DNA from: Corynebacterium kefirresidentii
Lineage (GTDB): Bacteria > Actinomycetota > Actinomycetes > Mycobacteriales > Mycobacteriaceae
DNA length: 64,000 nucleotides
NCBI GenBank assembly: GCA_002154655.1
Contig: NGUZ01000001.1
Location: 372,001 to 436,000 of the forward strand
Reading direction: 5' to 3'
The notes beneath the pieces are model-generated. The model was given only the letters and a program-made list of their open reading frames with translations, was not told where the DNA came from and made no database searches. Of this stretch, positions 37,102-48,383 are shown one piece after another; positions within the stretch are counted from its first letter, which is position 1; each line of letters begins with the position of its first letter. Position numbers and translations under genes: made by a program.

Positions 37102-37977
37102 TTAGCCGCGGTAAGCGCCGCGCCCCAAGGTGTCGCACTGGGACATCTTGCCGGAGTTATAGCCAGCGAGGAATGCCTTCTCGCGTTGTTCAGAAGAGCC
37201 ATGGGTCCAGGAGTCAGGCTGGACCTGGCCGCCGGAACGGCGTTGAATATTGTCATCGCCCACCGCTTGGGCAGCGGCGACAGCATCCGAGACCTGTTCT
37301 TTGGTAATGGGCTCTAGCAAGGGGTTGTCACCCTTGTCGGCGTAGGAGGCCCACAGCCCGGCGTAGCAGTCAGCCTGCAGCTCGATCTTCACGGCGTTGG
37401 AATCGGCGCCGGGGTTGTTATAGTCCGACAAGCCGAGGGTGCCCTCCAGGTTTTGAATGTGGTGGCCAAACTCGTGGGCCACGATGTACATGCGGGCCAA
37501 AGGGGCATTTTCCGCGCCGAAATTGCGCAGGGAATCAAAGAACTCGGTATCGAAATAGGCGGACTCATCGCGTGGGCAATAGAAGGGGCCGGTAGAAGAG
37601 GATGCCGCGCCGCATCCGGTATTAACGCCACCGTGGAAGACCACGCGCTCCGGTTCGGTGTATTGAATATTCGCCTGTTCTGGCAGCACCTTGGACCAAA
37701 CGTTGTCCACGCTGCGGCCGGTGAACTCTACCAGGCATTCATCTTTGGTATTGCCATCTTCCGCAGTTTTGCATTCTGGGCTATCGCCCTGCGCGGCGCC
37801 ATCGGACTGAGACTGTTCATTGCCTAAAATCGCGCCCAAGTCTGAGGGGTTACCGCCAAGTAGGAGGAAAAGGCCAACCAAAACAATCGAGCCGACGCCA
37901 CCGCCGATGGCGATGCCACCGCCGCCACCGGAACGAGCTTCCTTGCCGCCGAAATCGGCACCAGATCTAAAAGTCAT
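37102..37977 (-). CDS. Neutral zinc metallopeptidase, YpfJ/KPN_02809 family
   Basis: 291 residues from the ATG at 37977, where the family sequence MTFRSGADFGGK begins; an ATG at 37995 closer to AAGGGG would add six residues. A Gly-rich segment precedes one membrane helix (about 25-45). The exported domain has the zinc motif HEFGHHIQ, and ELQADCYAGLW supplies the third ligand. The role is unknown; family members are widespread and usually single genes. Confidence 0.88.
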   Translation of the reverse strand: MTFRSGADFGGKEARSGGGGGIAIGGGVGSIVLVGLFLLLGGNPSDLGAILGNEQSQSDGAAQGDSPECKTAEDGNTKDECLVEFTGRSVDNVWSKVLPEQANIQYTEPERVVFHGGVNTGCGAASSSTGPFYCPRDESAYFDTEFFDSLRNFGAENAPLARMYIVAHEFGHHIQNLEGTLGLSDYNNPGADSNAVKIELQADCYAGLWASYADKGDNPLLEPITKEQVSDAVAAAQAVGDDNIQRRSGGQVQPDSWTHGSSEQREKAFLAGYNSGKMSQCDTLGRGAYRG

Positions 37978-38225
37978 GTCTAAATAGTGCCACATGGCCC
38001 CTTAAAACACAGGATGAAGATGGGTGCACAAGGGGGCAAGGAAACAGGGGGAGGAAGCTACCTTTTCCGCTTTCGGGGCGGCGCTGCGTCTACCTTACTG
38101 CGCTGCGCGTACCGGTAGGGATGTAGGATTGTGCACGTTCCTAGTCTTGTGCTTGGTTTGGCGCGCGCTGTTTACGCGTGGCGGGACCCGCAAGTGACAC
38201 AATTTTCAGAAGGGATTGAACAACA

Positions 38226-40058
38226 GTGCTGCGTACCCACTTAGCTGGTGAGCTCCGCAAAGAACTCGCAGGAGAGACCGTCACCCTAACCGGTTGGGTT
38301 TCCCGCCGCCGCGATCACGGTGGTGTGATCTTCATTGACCTGCGCGATCGCTCTGGCATCGCCCAGGTTGTCTTCCGTGAATCTGACGTTGCGGAACGCG
38401 CCCACGACCTGCGCTCCGAATACTGCGTGAAGGTTACCGGTACCGTAGAACCCCGCCCGGAAGGCTCTGAGAACCCCAACCTGCCGTCCGGCGAGATTGA
38501 GGTCAATGTCGCGGATCTTGAGGTGCTCAATAAATCCGCAGCGCTGCCGTTCCAGGTTGATGATCCTTCGACCTCGGGTGAGGTAGGCGAGGAGACTCGC
38601 TTGAAGTACCGCTACTTGGACCTGCGCCGTGAGCGCCAGGCGAAGGCCCTGCGCCTGCGTTCTGCCGCTAACCGTGCGGCCCGCAAGGTGCTGGATTCTC
38701 ATGACTTTGCAGAAATTGAGACTCCAACCTTGACTCGTTCCACCCCGGAGGGTGCGCGTGACTTCCTGGTGCCGGCGCGCTTGAAGCCAGGCACGTGGTA
38801 CGCACTGCCACAGTCCCCGCAGCTGTTCAAGCAGCTGCTCATGGTCGCTGGCATGGAGCGCTACTACCAGATTGCACGTTGCTACCGCGATGAGGATTTC
38901 CGCGCCGACCGCCAGCCGGAGTTTACGCAGCTGGACGTGGAGATGTCCTTTGTAGACCAGGACGATGTCATCGCCTTGGCAGAAGAGATCGTTACCGAGC
39001 TGTGGAAGCTCATTGGCTACGAGATTAAGACTCCTATCCCGCGCATGACCTACGCTGATGCGATGAAGTACTACGGCTCTGATAAGCCAGACCTGCGCTT
39101 CGACATCAAGATTGTAGAGTGCACCGAGTTCTTCAAGGACACCACCTTCCGCGTCTTCCAGAATGAATACGTGGGCGCTGTGGTTATGGAGGGCGGCGCC
39201 TCCCAGCCGCGCCGTCAGTTCGATGCTTGGCAGGACTGGGCTAAGCAGCGCGGTGCGAAGGGCTTGGCTTATATCACCGTGGGTGAGGACGGCACATTGG
39301 GCGGCCCGGTGGCTAAGAACATTACCGACGCCGAGCGCGAGGGCATCGCAGAGCACGTCGGCGCTAAGCCAGGCGATGCTATCTTCTTTGCCGCTGGCGA
39401 CACCAAGGCTTCGCGTGCCCTGCTGGGTGCTGCGCGCGGCGAGATTGCAAAGAAGCTGGACCTTATCAAGGAAGGCGACTGGGCCTTCACGTGGGTTATT
39501 GATGCCCCGCTCTTCGAGCCTTCTGCCGATGCAACCGCTTCCGGCGACGTCGCTTTGGGTCACTCCAAGTGGACCGCGGTCCACCACGCGTTCACCTCCC
39601 CGAAGCCGGAGTGGATTGATTCCTTTGACCAGAACCCGGGCGAGGCTACCGCCTACGCTTATGACATTGTCTGCAACGGCAATGAGATTGGCGGCGGTTC
39701 CATCCGTATCCACCAGGAAGACGTGCAAAAGCGCGTCTTTGATGTCATGGGAATTGGGGACGAGGAAGCTCAGGAGAAGTTTGGCTTCCTGCTCGATGCC
39801 TTCTCTTATGGCGCCCCGCCACACGGCGGCATCGCCTTTGGCTGGGACCGCATTGTCTCCCTGCTGGGCGGCTTCGACTCCATCCGCGACGTCATTGCGT
39901 TCCCGAAGTCCGGCGGCGGGGTAGACCCGCTTACCGACGCCCCTGCACCAATCCCTGCCGCACAGCGCAAGGAAACCGGCGTAGACTACAAGCCGGAAAA
40001 GAAGAAGGAACAGGACAAGGCCGGTTCCACTGCGGGAGAGACTGCTGAGGAGAAGTAA
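38226..40058 (+). CDS. aspS: Aspartyl-tRNA synthetase
   Basis: 610 residues, bacterial type. N-terminal OB domain ([22 protein letters not shown]), motif 2 ([26 protein letters not shown]), a GAD insertion domain in the middle, and motif 3 ([13 protein letters not shown]). Many actinobacteria lack AsnRS, so the enzyme may charge both tRNA-Asp and tRNA-Asn, corrected by GatCAB; that is inference. The start is a GTG after AGAAGGG. The last 25 residues are a charged tail. Confidence 0.96.
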   Translation: MLRTHLAGELRKELAGETVTLTGWVSRRRDHGGVIFIDLRDRSGIAQVVFRESDVAERAHDLRSEYCVKVTGTVEPRPEGSENPNLPSGEIEVNVADLEVLNKSAALPFQVDDPSTSGEVGEETRLKYRYLDLRRERQAKALRLRSAANRAARKVLDSHDFAEIETPTLTRSTPEGARDFLVPARLKPGTWYALPQSPQLFKQLLMVAGMERYYQIARCYRDEDFRADRQPEFTQLDVEMSFVDQDDVIALAEEIVTELWKLIGYEIKTPIPRMTYADAMKYYGSDKPDLRFDIKIVECTEFFKDTTFRVFQNEYVGAVVMEGGASQPRRQFDAWQDWAKQRGAKGLAYITVGEDGTLGGPVAKNITDAEREGIAEHVGAKPGDAIFFAAGDTKASRALLGAARGEIAKKLDLIKEGDWAFTWVIDAPLFEPSADATASGDVALGHSKWTAVHHAFTSPKPEWIDSFDQNPGEATAYAYDIVCNGNEIGGGSIRIHQEDVQKRVFDVMGIGDEEAQEKFGFLLDAFSYGAPPHGGIAFGWDRIVSLLGGFDSIRDVIAFPKSGGGVDPLTDAPAPIPAAQRKETGVDYKPEKKKEQDKAGSTAGETAEEK

Positions 40059-40182
40059 GCAGATAGCTTGAACCTCAGCTGTTAAGGCACACCGTGCGGG
40101 GCACATCGTAGGCCGTGGCCATTGTCGCTGCGGGCGAACTTGTGACCCCGCTTTGGTGTGAGGGGGCATACTGGATAGAACT

Positions 40183-41397
40183 ATGGATGAAAACGATACT
40201 GTGCTATCGCCCGAGGACGTCATCAAGGCCGCCTCGGAGATGTTGTCGCGCCGTTTTGGTGGCACCCCGGAGATGTCGAGCGTAGAGCGCTTGGATGGCT
40301 CCGGCAATGCAATGGTCTTGCGCGCAAGGATTGCCCCCGGCGCCTTCCTGCCTCACCGCTCGGTAGTCATTAAATACAACCCGGTCACAGGCTATGGCGT
40401 TGATGATGCCGCAATGCTGCGTGAGGTTGTGGCTTATCAATTTACTACCGCGCTATCTGAAGATGTGCGCCCTGGCCCAGTGCTCCTCGCCCATGATTTA
40501 GATAAGCGCATTATCGTTTTGACGGACTTGGGTGAGGGCGAAACGCTTGCCGATGTCCTGGTTCAGTCCACCGATGCCGACCGCGTCCGAGTGCTGCGCT
40601 CGCTGGGCAGCGCTCTAGGCCACATGCATGCGGGGACCGCCGGGCATGAGCAGGATTATGAAACCTTGCTTAGCCGCATGTTGCGCAAGAACCCGGAATT
40701 GGCCCCGCACCAATCCGTGCGTGATGAGGCATTGGAAGGCTCCATCGGAATCGGCCTCGATTTGCTGGATACGGCGGGGCTCGAAGCCCCCGAAAGCTTC
40801 CGTGAGCTAGCTCGTCAAGCAGCCAGGTCTTTGGCCTCCGGCAAGGACCGGGCCTTTACTCCCTTTGACCTTTCTCCGGATAATATTATCGTCTCGCAGC
40901 ACCTGCACTTCTTGGATTATGAATGGGCGGGATTCCGCAATGTGGGCTTCGACGTGGCCTGCGTTATTGCTGGTTTCCCACAATTCCTCTTCTCTAAGCC
41001 GATTACGGACGAGGAGGCAGATATTTTTATCTCCGCCTGGTCTCGTGCGGTAGCAGACGTGTGGCCGCTGTTTTCTGATCCGGAAGAGATCCATGGACTC
41101 ATCGTGGCTTCACTAATCGGCTGGGCGCTGTCGAGCGTGACCACCATGCAAGCAGGCGGCATTGAAGGGCTGGTGGCCTTGGTCAGGGGAGAAGCCGAGG
41201 TCTTCCACGATCCGCAGCATTCGATCTTGCGCCCGGCCGATCACGGGCCGTTTACGGAAGATGAATTGCTGGTGCGCCGTGATCTGTACGAAACCTTTGA
41301 GGCGCTGTCGCGCTATGCCGCGCGCTGCGATGGCCCCTCCTGCGCACCCATCGCAGAATTTGGCAGCGCAATTGCGCGCCGCTTGGATGATGAATAG
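40183..41397 (+). CDS. APH-fold phosphotransferase-like protein
   Basis: 404 residues with an aminoglycoside-phosphotransferase/choline-kinase-like fold. The catalytic loop is FTPFDLSPDNIIV, where the usual HGD is replaced by PFD: the Asp and Asn are kept but the His is missing. The metal-binding Asp is in FLDYEWAGFRNVGFD. The N-terminal lobe has VVIKYNP with the ATP-contacting Lys. It may phosphorylate a small molecule or be a pseudokinase. It lies between aspS and rarA as a single gene. Confidence 0.7.
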   Translation: MDENDTVLSPEDVIKAASEMLSRRFGGTPEMSSVERLDGSGNAMVLRARIAPGAFLPHRSVVIKYNPVTGYGVDDAAMLREVVAYQFTTALSEDVRPGPVLLAHDLDKRIIVLTDLGEGETLADVLVQSTDADRVRVLRSLGSALGHMHAGTAGHEQDYETLLSRMLRKNPELAPHQSVRDEALEGSIGIGLDLLDTAGLEAPESFRELARQAARSLASGKDRAFTPFDLSPDNIIVSQHLHFLDYEWAGFRNVGFDVACVIAGFPQFLFSKPITDEEADIFISAWSRAVADVWPLFSDPEEIHGLIVASLIGWALSSVTTMQAGGIEGLVALVRGEAEVFHDPQHSILRPADHGPFTEDELLVRRDLYETFEALSRYAARCDGPSCAPIAEFGSAIARRLDDE

Positions 41398-41439
41398 ATA
41401 ACTTCGATGTGCCCGCACACTGCTAGGAGGTAGGTTTTA

Positions 41440-42831
41440 GTGTCTCAAGACTCACTCTTTGGCGGGCCCACCCCCGGGGACAATGCCGCGTCTTTGCCTG
41501 GGAAGAACCTCTTTGCCACCCACGCAGGATCGCCGCTGGCGGCGCGCATGCGCCCGCAGAGCTTGGATGAAGTGGTCGGACAAGACCACCTTTTGGCTCC
41601 TGGCAAGCCATTGCGCCGCCTAGTGGAAGGCTCAGGGGAGGCCTCTGTCATTTTGTATGGCCCGCCAGGTACTGGCAAGACCACGATTGCCTCTCTTATT
41701 GCAAGCCAGATGGGGCAGAATTTTGTGGGTCTATCCGCGCTCGATTCGGGAGTGAAGCAGGTCCGGGAGGTCATCACCCACGCCCGGCAAGAGCTCATTC
41801 ACGGGCGCCGGACGGTGCTTTTTATCGATGAGGTACATCGTTTTTCTAAAACCCAGCAGGATGCGCTGCTCGCGGCCGTGGAAAACCGCACGGTACTGCT
41901 CGTGGCGGCGACGACGGAAAATCCCTCATTTTCCGTTGTGGCGCCGCTCCTGTCGCGCTCGCTGCTTTTGCAGCTGCATTCGCTAAGCGACGCCGACTTA
42001 AGGGGCGTCGCCAAGCGCGCGCTAGAAAGCGATCGTGGCTTGGGCGAGCGCAAGATTCGGATCGCCGACGAGGCCTTGGAGCAGTTAGTTCTTTTGGCCG
42101 GCGGTGATGCGCGGCGCACATTGACCTACCTGGAGGCGGCGGCCGAGGCGGTCGACGACGGCGGGGAAATTACCGCACAGACGGTCACAGACAACGTCAA
42201 TAAGGCGGTGGTGCGCTATGACCGGGACGGCGACCAACACTACGATGTGGTCTCTGCGTTTATTAAATCCATTCGTGGCTCCGATGTTGATGCTGCGCTG
42301 CACTATCTAGCCCGCATGGTGGAAGCAGGAGAGGATCCGCGCTTTATAGCGCGCAGGCTCATAGTGCATGCCTCCGAAGACATCGGTATGGCCGATCCCA
42401 CTGCGCTCCAGGTAGCTGTGGCGGCGGCCGAGGCCGCACAGCTCATCGGAATGCCGGAGGCGAGAATCCCCTTGGCGCAGGCCACCATCCATCTGGCCAC
42501 CGCGCCGAAGTCTCCATCGGTTATCTCCGCCATCACGCAGGCCCAGGCAGATGTGGCCGCCGGCAAGGTGGGCCACGTGCCGGCGCATCTGCGCGATGGA
42601 CACTACGAGGGCGCAAAGCGGATGGGAAATGCCGTGGGCTATGTTTACCCCCACGATGATCCCCGCGGCGTAGTAGAACAGCAGTACCTGCCCGATGAGT
42701 TGGAAGGCTCCGTATATTATGAACCCACCGATCATGGAGCTGAAAAGCGTGTTTATGACTATATAGGCCGATTGCGCAGCATTATTCGCGGCAAGCGTTC
42801 TCCCGGTAAAAACGCTCGCCGACCGCGCTGA
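41440..42831 (+). CDS. rarA: Replication-associated recombination protein A (MgsA/Rad4-like AAA ATPase RarA)
   Basis: 463 residues. Walker A is [11 protein letters not shown] and Walker B is LFIDEVHRF, with sensor region [10 protein letters not shown]. The C-terminal tetramerisation region has [34 protein letters not shown] and [21 protein letters not shown]. It acts at stalled replication forks. It starts with GTG after AGGAGGT. The same neighbour order (before alaS) occurs in mycobacteria. Confidence 0.94.
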   Translation: MSQDSLFGGPTPGDNAASLPGKNLFATHAGSPLAARMRPQSLDEVVGQDHLLAPGKPLRRLVEGSGEASVILYGPPGTGKTTIASLIASQMGQNFVGLSALDSGVKQVREVITHARQELIHGRRTVLFIDEVHRFSKTQQDALLAAVENRTVLLVAATTENPSFSVVAPLLSRSLLLQLHSLSDADLRGVAKRALESDRGLGERKIRIADEALEQLVLLAGGDARRTLTYLEAAAEAVDDGGEITAQTVTDNVNKAVVRYDRDGDQHYDVVSAFIKSIRGSDVDAALHYLARMVEAGEDPRFIARRLIVHASEDIGMADPTALQVAVAAAEAAQLIGMPEARIPLAQATIHLATAPKSPSVISAITQAQADVAAGKVGHVPAHLRDGHYEGAKRMGNAVGYVYPHDDPRGVVEQQYLPDELEGSVYYEPTDHGAEKRVYDYIGRLRSIIRGKRSPGKNARRPR

Positions 42832-42932
42832 TACCTACCCAAGGGAAATTGCGGTGCGGCGAAGGGTAAAGTTGGGCGGGTTAGAAACTTCTCGATAGAA
42901 GATGAAAGCTCATACAGTTAGGATTGTTGCTC

Positions 42933-45617
42933 GTGAAGACTCATGAGATCCGGGAACGGTTTACCCAGCACTTCGTCAATTCTGGTCACGAGGCGGTACC
43001 AAGTGCCTCGCTGATCCTGGATGACCCTAACCTGCTTTTCGTAAACGCGGGCATGGTCCCATTCAAGCCTTACTTCCTGGGCCAGCAGAACCCGCCCTTT
43101 GCCAAGGGGCTCGCCACTTCTATCCAGAAGTGCGTGCGCACCCTGGATATTGAAGAGGTGGGCATTACCACCCGCCACAACACCTTCTTCCAGATGGCCG
43201 GAAACTTCTCCTTTGGCCAGTACTTCAAGGAAGGCGCCATCACCAATGCCTGGACCTTGCTTACCGGCGCCGTGGACGAGGGTGGATTTGGCCTGGACCC
43301 AGAGCGCTTGTGGGTGACGGTGTACCTGGATGATGATGAGGCCGCCGAAATCTGGCGCGATAAGATTGGCGTTCCTGAAGAGCGCATTCAGCGCCTGGGC
43401 ATGGAGGATAACTACTGGTCCATGGGTATCCCTGGACCCTGTGGCCCGTGCTCCGAGATTTATTACGATCGCGGTCCTGAGTACGGCAAGGACGGCGGAC
43501 CCATTGCCGATGATAACCGCTACATGGAGATCTGGAACTTGGTCTTCATGCAAAACGAACGCGGCGAGGGCATTGGCAAGGGCAACTTTGAAATCGTTGG
43601 CGAGCTGCCCAAGAAAAACATCGATACCGGCCTCGGCATTGAGCGCGTGGCCTGCATTTTGCAGGGCGTAGACAACGTCTACGAAACAGACCTGCTGCGT
43701 CCAGTCATTGACGTAGCTGAGGAACTTACCGGTGCCACCTACGGCGATAAGGCTTCTCAGGAAGACAATATCCGCTTTCGCGTGGTAGCGGACCACTCCC
43801 GCACCGGCATGATGCTCATCTTGGATGGCGTGACCCCGGGCAATGAGGGCCGCGGATATATCCTGCGTCGCCTGTTGCGCCGCATTATCCGTTCCGCCAA
43901 GCTGCTGGGTGCTACCGGTGCCACCATGGAGCGCTTCATGAACACGGTCATGGATACCATGACCCCGTCTTATCCGGAGATTGCGGACAACCGTGAGCGC
44001 ATTCTGCGCGTGGCCGTCAACGAAGAAAAGGCCTTCCTCAAGACTCTGGAGTCCGGCACCCGCCTCTTCGACGATGCCGTGCAGGAGCTCAAGTCCACCT
44101 CTCGCGCGAAGACCGCAAAGGTCCTGCCTGGTGAGAAGGCCTTTGAGCTGCACGATACCTATGGTTTCCCCATCGACTTGACGCTGGAAATGGCCCAGGA
44201 AGCGGGCCTTGAGGTGGACATGGATGGCTTCAACGATGCCATGGGTGAGCAGCGCCGCCGCGCCAAGGCCGATAACCAGGCCAAGAAGCACGGGCACACT
44301 GACCTTTCCCTCTACCGCGACTGGGTAGACAATAACCCCACCGTCTTCACCGGCTACGAGGAGCTTACTTCCGACGCCCGCGTGATCGGCCTTGTCCGCG
44401 GCGGAGAAAAGGTCGATGAAGTCCACGAGGGTGAAGAGGTCGAGGTCATTTTGGACCACACCCCACTTTATGCCGAGGCGGGCGGCCAGATGGCTGATCG
44501 CGGGCGCATTGTGGCCGGCGAGTCCTTGCTGGAGGTCAATGACGTCCAAAAGATTGGCAAGAAGCTGTGGGTCCACAAAGCCACGGTTACGGCTGGCGGC
44601 CTAGACCTGGGCATGTCGGTTGAGGCGGGCGTCGACGAGCAGTGGCGCCACGGCGCTACCCAGGCTCACTCTGCTACGCACCTCATTCACGCCGCACTGC
44701 GCCAGGTGCTTGGCCCCACCGCGGTCCAGGCTGGTTCTATGAACCGCCCGGGTTACCTGCGTTTTGACTTCAACTACACCGAACAGCTCAGCCAGGCCCA
44801 GCTGGAAGAAATTGCCTTGATTACCAACCAGGCAATTGACTCCAATTTTGCCGTCAACACCATCGAGACCTCCTTGGAAGAGGCTAAGGCCATGGGCGCC
44901 ATGGCGCTCTTTGGTGAGAACTACGGCAAGGAAGTCCGCGTGGTAGAAATCGGCGGACCGTTCTCCATCGAGCTATGCGGCGGTACCCACGTGGGATCCT
45001 CCGCTGAAATCGGCCCGGTTTCCGTGCTGGGTGAATCTTCCGTAGGCTCTGGCGCTCGCCGCATTGAGGCTTACTCCGGTATGGATGCCTTCCGTTACTA
45101 CTCCAAGGAAACCGCCTTGGTGGAAGGAGTCTCCCGCGAGCTTAAGGTACAGACCGAGGACCTGCCTGAGCGCATTGCTCAGCTATCTGAGAAGCTCAAG
45201 GCAGCAGAAAAGGAAATCGAAATCCTGCGCAAGCAGCAGCTGGCTGCGCGTGCCTCCGAGTTTGTCGGCGCCGCCAAGGACATCAATGGTTTCAAGGTTA
45301 TTGCGCTGACGTTGCCGGATGGAACCACCGGTGGGGACCTGCGCACCGTGGCTACGGACCTGCGTAACCGCCTGCGCGAGGAAGAAGCCGTCATCGTCTT
45401 GGGCGCCCAAGACAAGGGCAAGTTCCCGTTCATCGTGGCAGCCACCGACAAGGCCGTCGCACGCGGTGTGAAGTCCGGGGACGTCGTCAAGCAATTTGGC
45501 CAGTACGTTGATGGCCGTGGCGGCGGTAAGCCGGACATGGCCCAGGGCTCCGGTTCTTCAGCTGCAGGTGCAGAGCGCGGCTTTGCCGCCGTCGAGGATA
45601 TGCTCGAGTCCCTGTAG
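42933..45617 (+). CDS. alaS: Alanyl-tRNA synthetase
   Basis: 894 residues from the GTG at 42933, where the standard [13 protein letters not shown] start begins and an AGGA lies nine bases upstream; TTG codons at 42924 and 42927 are less likely. Class II core with FKPYFLG and [14 protein letters not shown], editing domain with [11 protein letters not shown] and CGGTHVGSS (zinc site), and a C-terminal coiled coil plus DHHA1 domain. yqgF and mltG follow closely. Confidence 0.96.
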   Translation: MKTHEIRERFTQHFVNSGHEAVPSASLILDDPNLLFVNAGMVPFKPYFLGQQNPPFAKGLATSIQKCVRTLDIEEVGITTRHNTFFQMAGNFSFGQYFKEGAITNAWTLLTGAVDEGGFGLDPERLWVTVYLDDDEAAEIWRDKIGVPEERIQRLGMEDNYWSMGIPGPCGPCSEIYYDRGPEYGKDGGPIADDNRYMEIWNLVFMQNERGEGIGKGNFEIVGELPKKNIDTGLGIERVACILQGVDNVYETDLLRPVIDVAEELTGATYGDKASQEDNIRFRVVADHSRTGMMLILDGVTPGNEGRGYILRRLLRRIIRSAKLLGATGATMERFMNTVMDTMTPSYPEIADNRERILRVAVNEEKAFLKTLESGTRLFDDAVQELKSTSRAKTAKVLPGEKAFELHDTYGFPIDLTLEMAQEAGLEVDMDGFNDAMGEQRRRAKADNQAKKHGHTDLSLYRDWVDNNPTVFTGYEELTSDARVIGLVRGGEKVDEVHEGEEVEVILDHTPLYAEAGGQMADRGRIVAGESLLEVNDVQKIGKKLWVHKATVTAGGLDLGMSVEAGVDEQWRHGATQAHSATHLIHAALRQVLGPTAVQAGSMNRPGYLRFDFNYTEQLSQAQLEEIALITNQAIDSNFAVNTIETSLEEAKAMGAMALFGENYGKEVRVVEIGGPFSIELCGGTHVGSSAEIGPVSVLGESSVGSGARRIEAYSGMDAFRYYSKETALVEGVSRELKVQTEDLPERIAQLSEKLKAAEKEIEILRKQQLAARASEFVGAAKDINGFKVIALTLPDGTTGGDLRTVATDLRNRLREEEAVIVLGAQDKGKFPFIVAATDKAVARGVKSGDVVKQFGQYVDGRGGGKPDMAQGSGSSAAGAERGFAAVEDMLESL

Positions 45618-45627
45618 GAGTTCGAAC

Positions 45628-46179
45628 GTGGCACAAGTGGAACCAGATATCCCCGGGGTTGATGATCCGGGGCAGGGCCGCCGGCTCGCGCTTGACGTCG
45701 GTACTGTGCGCATCGGCGTAGCAGTGTCCAATAGGGAAGCAACGCTTGCCACCCCAGTGGAGACCGTTCACCGCGAAACCGGGTTTAAGGACCGCGATAA
45801 GGGTGATATCGACCGGATCCTAGAATTGATTGATTTTTATGCGGCGGTCGAGGTCATCGTGGGGCTGCCACGAGATCTGCAGGGAAATGGCTCAAAAAGC
45901 GTAAAACATGCTAAAGAAATTGCGTTTCGGATCCGCCGTCGGTTGAATCGAGATGCGAATATGGATAAAGTTCCACCACCAGTACGCTTGGCTGATGAGC
46001 GTTTGACTACCGTGGCAGCAACCACCGCGCTGCGCGCGTCCGGCGTGTCCGAGAAAAAGGGCCGTAAAGTCATCGACCAAGCAGCAGCGGTGGAGATATT
46101 GCAGACATGGCTGGACGGGCGTGCAAATGCTCTCCGTCCAGGGGATGCAATAGATCAGCCTTCAAACTCAGGAGACTAA
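45628..46179 (+). CDS. YqgF/RuvX family RNase H-like nuclease
   Basis: 183 residues from a GTG with TAGGAG upstream. It has [18 protein letters not shown] with the first acidic residue, [16 protein letters not shown], and [12 protein letters not shown]. YqgF proteins process 16S rRNA precursors in other bacteria; a Holliday-junction role is also proposed. It lies ten bases after alaS, and mltG begins five bases after its stop. An N-terminal extension before RRLALDVG is usual for this group. Confidence 0.9.
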   Translation: MAQVEPDIPGVDDPGQGRRLALDVGTVRIGVAVSNREATLATPVETVHRETGFKDRDKGDIDRILELIDFYAAVEVIVGLPRDLQGNGSKSVKHAKEIAFRIRRRLNRDANMDKVPPPVRLADERLTTVAATTALRASGVSEKKGRKVIDQAAAVEILQTWLDGRANALRPGDAIDQPSNSGD

Positions 46180-46184
46180 AACAA

Positions 46185-47411
46185 GTGAGCCGTAATCAAG
46201 AACGTCTCGGTCGATCGATGGAGCCGAAACACGTCAAGCGCCGCCAGCGCGGCATTGCCGTTATCATTGCGTCGATCATCGTTATCCTTGGCGCCCTTAT
46301 CTACATCGGATTCCGTCTCGGCAATACCTCTGCCGATTATGAGGGAACCGGCAACGGTACCACCCAGCTGGTGGAGGTGCCGGAAGGCTCGTCGATGTCC
46401 GAGCTCGGTCCTGCACTGGTGGAAAAGAATGTGGTCAAGACCCAAGACGCCTTTGACTCTGCTGCGTCTATGAACCATAGCGCAAGCCAAATCCAACCTG
46501 GCTTCTACCGCCTGCAGGAAGAGATGAGTGCCAACGCCGCGGTAGAGGCGCTATTGGATAAGAATAACCGCGTCGACATGCTCGAAGTCCAAGGCGGCGC
46601 AACCTTGGAGGACGTCAAGGTTGTTGGTGGAGACGTTCGTTATGGCATCTACTCCTTGATTTCTGAGGTCAGCTGCAACGATGGCAACTGCCTGAAGAAG
46701 GAAGACCTAGAAAAGGTCGCTGCGGAAACTGATCCTGCTGAGCTGGGTGCGCCACAGTGGGCACTCGAGGCCATCAACAAGCGCGGCAACGATCCTAAGC
46801 GCATTGAGGGTCTTATCGCTCCAGGCCAGTACGTCCTAGACCCCAATATGGAGGCCAAGGACATTCTGAAGGACCTCATCACGCGCTCTACCAAGCGTTA
46901 CAACGAGACCAAGATCGAAGAACGCGCCCAGGCTATCGGCCTGAGCCCTTATGAGCTGCTTACTTCCGCTTCCTTGGTGGAACGCGAGGCGCCAGCAGGT
47001 GAGTTTGACAAGGTCGCCCGCGTCATCCTCAACCGTCTGGACGAGCCGATGCGCTTGGAGTTTGACTCCACCGTGAACTATGGCTTGGAAGACGTTGAGC
47101 TGGCCACCACCGATAAGGCCCGTGAGGAGAAGACTCCGTGGAATACCTACGCAAAGGAGGGCCTGCCGGATACCCCGATTGCTTCTCCTTCGGATGATGC
47201 AATCAAGGCCATGGAGCAGCCTGCTGAGGGCAATTGGAAGTTCTTTGTCACCGTGGATGAAGAAGGCACCACCGTCTTCTCCGATACCTACGATGAGCAC
47301 TTGGGCCGCGTTGATGACGCCATCCGTTCCGGCGTGCTTGACTCCAAGCGCGAAGGGGAGGGTGCTGGTTCCGGCAACGGCGACGCCGCTGCCGATCAGC
47401 CCGCCCAATAA
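46185..47411 (+). CDS. mltG: Endolytic murein transglycosylase MltG
   Basis: 408 residues from a GTG with AGGAG upstream. A basic N terminus, one membrane helix (about 24-46), a LysM-like region (VEVPEGSSMSELGPALVEKNVV), then the YceG domain with TSASLVEREAP (catalytic Glu) and GLPDTPIASPSDDAI. It trims nascent glycan strands outside the membrane. The C terminus is Gly/Asp/Ala-rich. alaS-yqgF-mltG-aroE is conserved in actinobacteria. Confidence 0.93.
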   Translation: MSRNQERLGRSMEPKHVKRRQRGIAVIIASIIVILGALIYIGFRLGNTSADYEGTGNGTTQLVEVPEGSSMSELGPALVEKNVVKTQDAFDSAASMNHSASQIQPGFYRLQEEMSANAAVEALLDKNNRVDMLEVQGGATLEDVKVVGGDVRYGIYSLISEVSCNDGNCLKKEDLEKVAAETDPAELGAPQWALEAINKRGNDPKRIEGLIAPGQYVLDPNMEAKDILKDLITRSTKRYNETKIEERAQAIGLSPYELLTSASLVEREAPAGEFDKVARVILNRLDEPMRLEFDSTVNYGLEDVELATTDKAREEKTPWNTYAKEGLPDTPIASPSDDAIKAMEQPAEGNWKFFVTVDEEGTTVFSDTYDEHLGRVDDAIRSGVLDSKREGEGAGSGNGDAAADQPAQ

Positions 47412-47442
47412 AGTCGCGAAGACCACGAAGAGGTAGAACCCG

Positions 47443-48270
47443 ATGCCACGTGCGGCAGTCCTTGGTAGTCCCATTGAGCACTCACTGTCTCCGGTGCTTC
47501 ATAATGCTGGCTACGAGGCTGCCGGGCTCGAAGGTTGGGACTACACCCGCTTTGAAACGGCTGCGGAGGGTTTAGCAGATCTGGTGCGGGGGAGTACCCC
47601 TGAGTTCGTAGGATTCTCCGTCACCATGCCGGGTAAGTTCGCCGCCCTCCGCTTTGCGGATACCGTAAGCGAGCGCGCACAGCTGATAGGTTCCGCAAAC
47701 ACCCTGGTGCGTAAAGAAGAAGGGTGGTTTGCAGACAATACCGACACCGAAGGCGTACGTGGCGCTCTCAAAGAACTTTTGGGGGATTCCCCCGCACGGC
47801 ACGCGATGCTCATTGGAGCCGGGGGCACAGCGCGTCCCGCTTTGTGGGCGCTGGCTGAGCGCGGAGTGGCTACCGTCACCGTGCTCAATCGCTCGGACCG
47901 TAGCGCCGAGCTACGGCCACTTGCCAAAGAGCTGGGACTGGAGCTTTCTTTCACCGGTTTCGATGGTGACCTTTCTGCGCTGTCTCGCGCAGCCGATGTC
48001 ATTGTATCTACCGTCCCCGCCGCTGCGGTGGAGGACTATGTCTTTGACATCGCCCACGCCCCGGTGCTCGACGTCATTTATGATCCCTGGCCCACGCCGC
48101 TGACCACGTGCGCGGCGGCCAACGGGTACAAGTCCGTCGGCGGACATGTCATGCTCGCATATCAAGCATTTAGCCAGTTCGAGCAATTTACCGGTGTGGC
48201 CGCACCGCGGGAAGAGATGCTAAATGCATTGAATGAGGAATTGCAGCGGCGGTCGCAGACGGTCAAATAG
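47443..48270 (+). CDS. aroE: Shikimate 5-dehydrogenase
   Basis: 275 residues. It begins AAVLGSPIEHSLSPVLHNAGYEAAGL with the SLSP shikimate loop, has FVGFSVTMPGKFAA with the catalytic Lys, and the NADP site IGAGGTARPALWAL. It reduces 3-dehydroshikimate. It is separated from aroCKBQ by the prepilin peptidase gene. The catalytic segment reads SVTMPGK rather than NVTMPHK, a known actinobacterial variation. Confidence 0.92.
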   Translation: MPRAAVLGSPIEHSLSPVLHNAGYEAAGLEGWDYTRFETAAEGLADLVRGSTPEFVGFSVTMPGKFAALRFADTVSERAQLIGSANTLVRKEEGWFADNTDTEGVRGALKELLGDSPARHAMLIGAGGTARPALWALAERGVATVTVLNRSDRSAELRPLAKELGLELSFTGFDGDLSALSRAADVIVSTVPAAAVEDYVFDIAHAPVLDVIYDPWPTPLTTCAAANGYKSVGGHVMLAYQAFSQFEQFTGVAAPREEMLNALNEELQRRSQTVK

Positions 48271-48383
48271 GACGAGGCCTCGTCAAGTGCGGGCTGTCCT
48301 TCGCGTCTGGCTCACGCTGCACAATTCGCCCTCTGAGTGGAAGCCTCGAGCGCTAGGAGGTACCTCGCTTTACTCTAAGTCCC

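Noticed and set aside
38286..40307. 673-codon open frame on the minus strand opposite aspS
   Set aside because: It mirrors the codon structure of aspS, has no ribosome site, and its product resembles no family. The AspRS motifs on the plus strand are complete.
42918..44576. 552-codon open frame on the minus strand opposite alaS
   Set aside because: Shadow of the alaS reading frame, caused by high GC at third positions. AlaRS motifs occupy the plus strand throughout.
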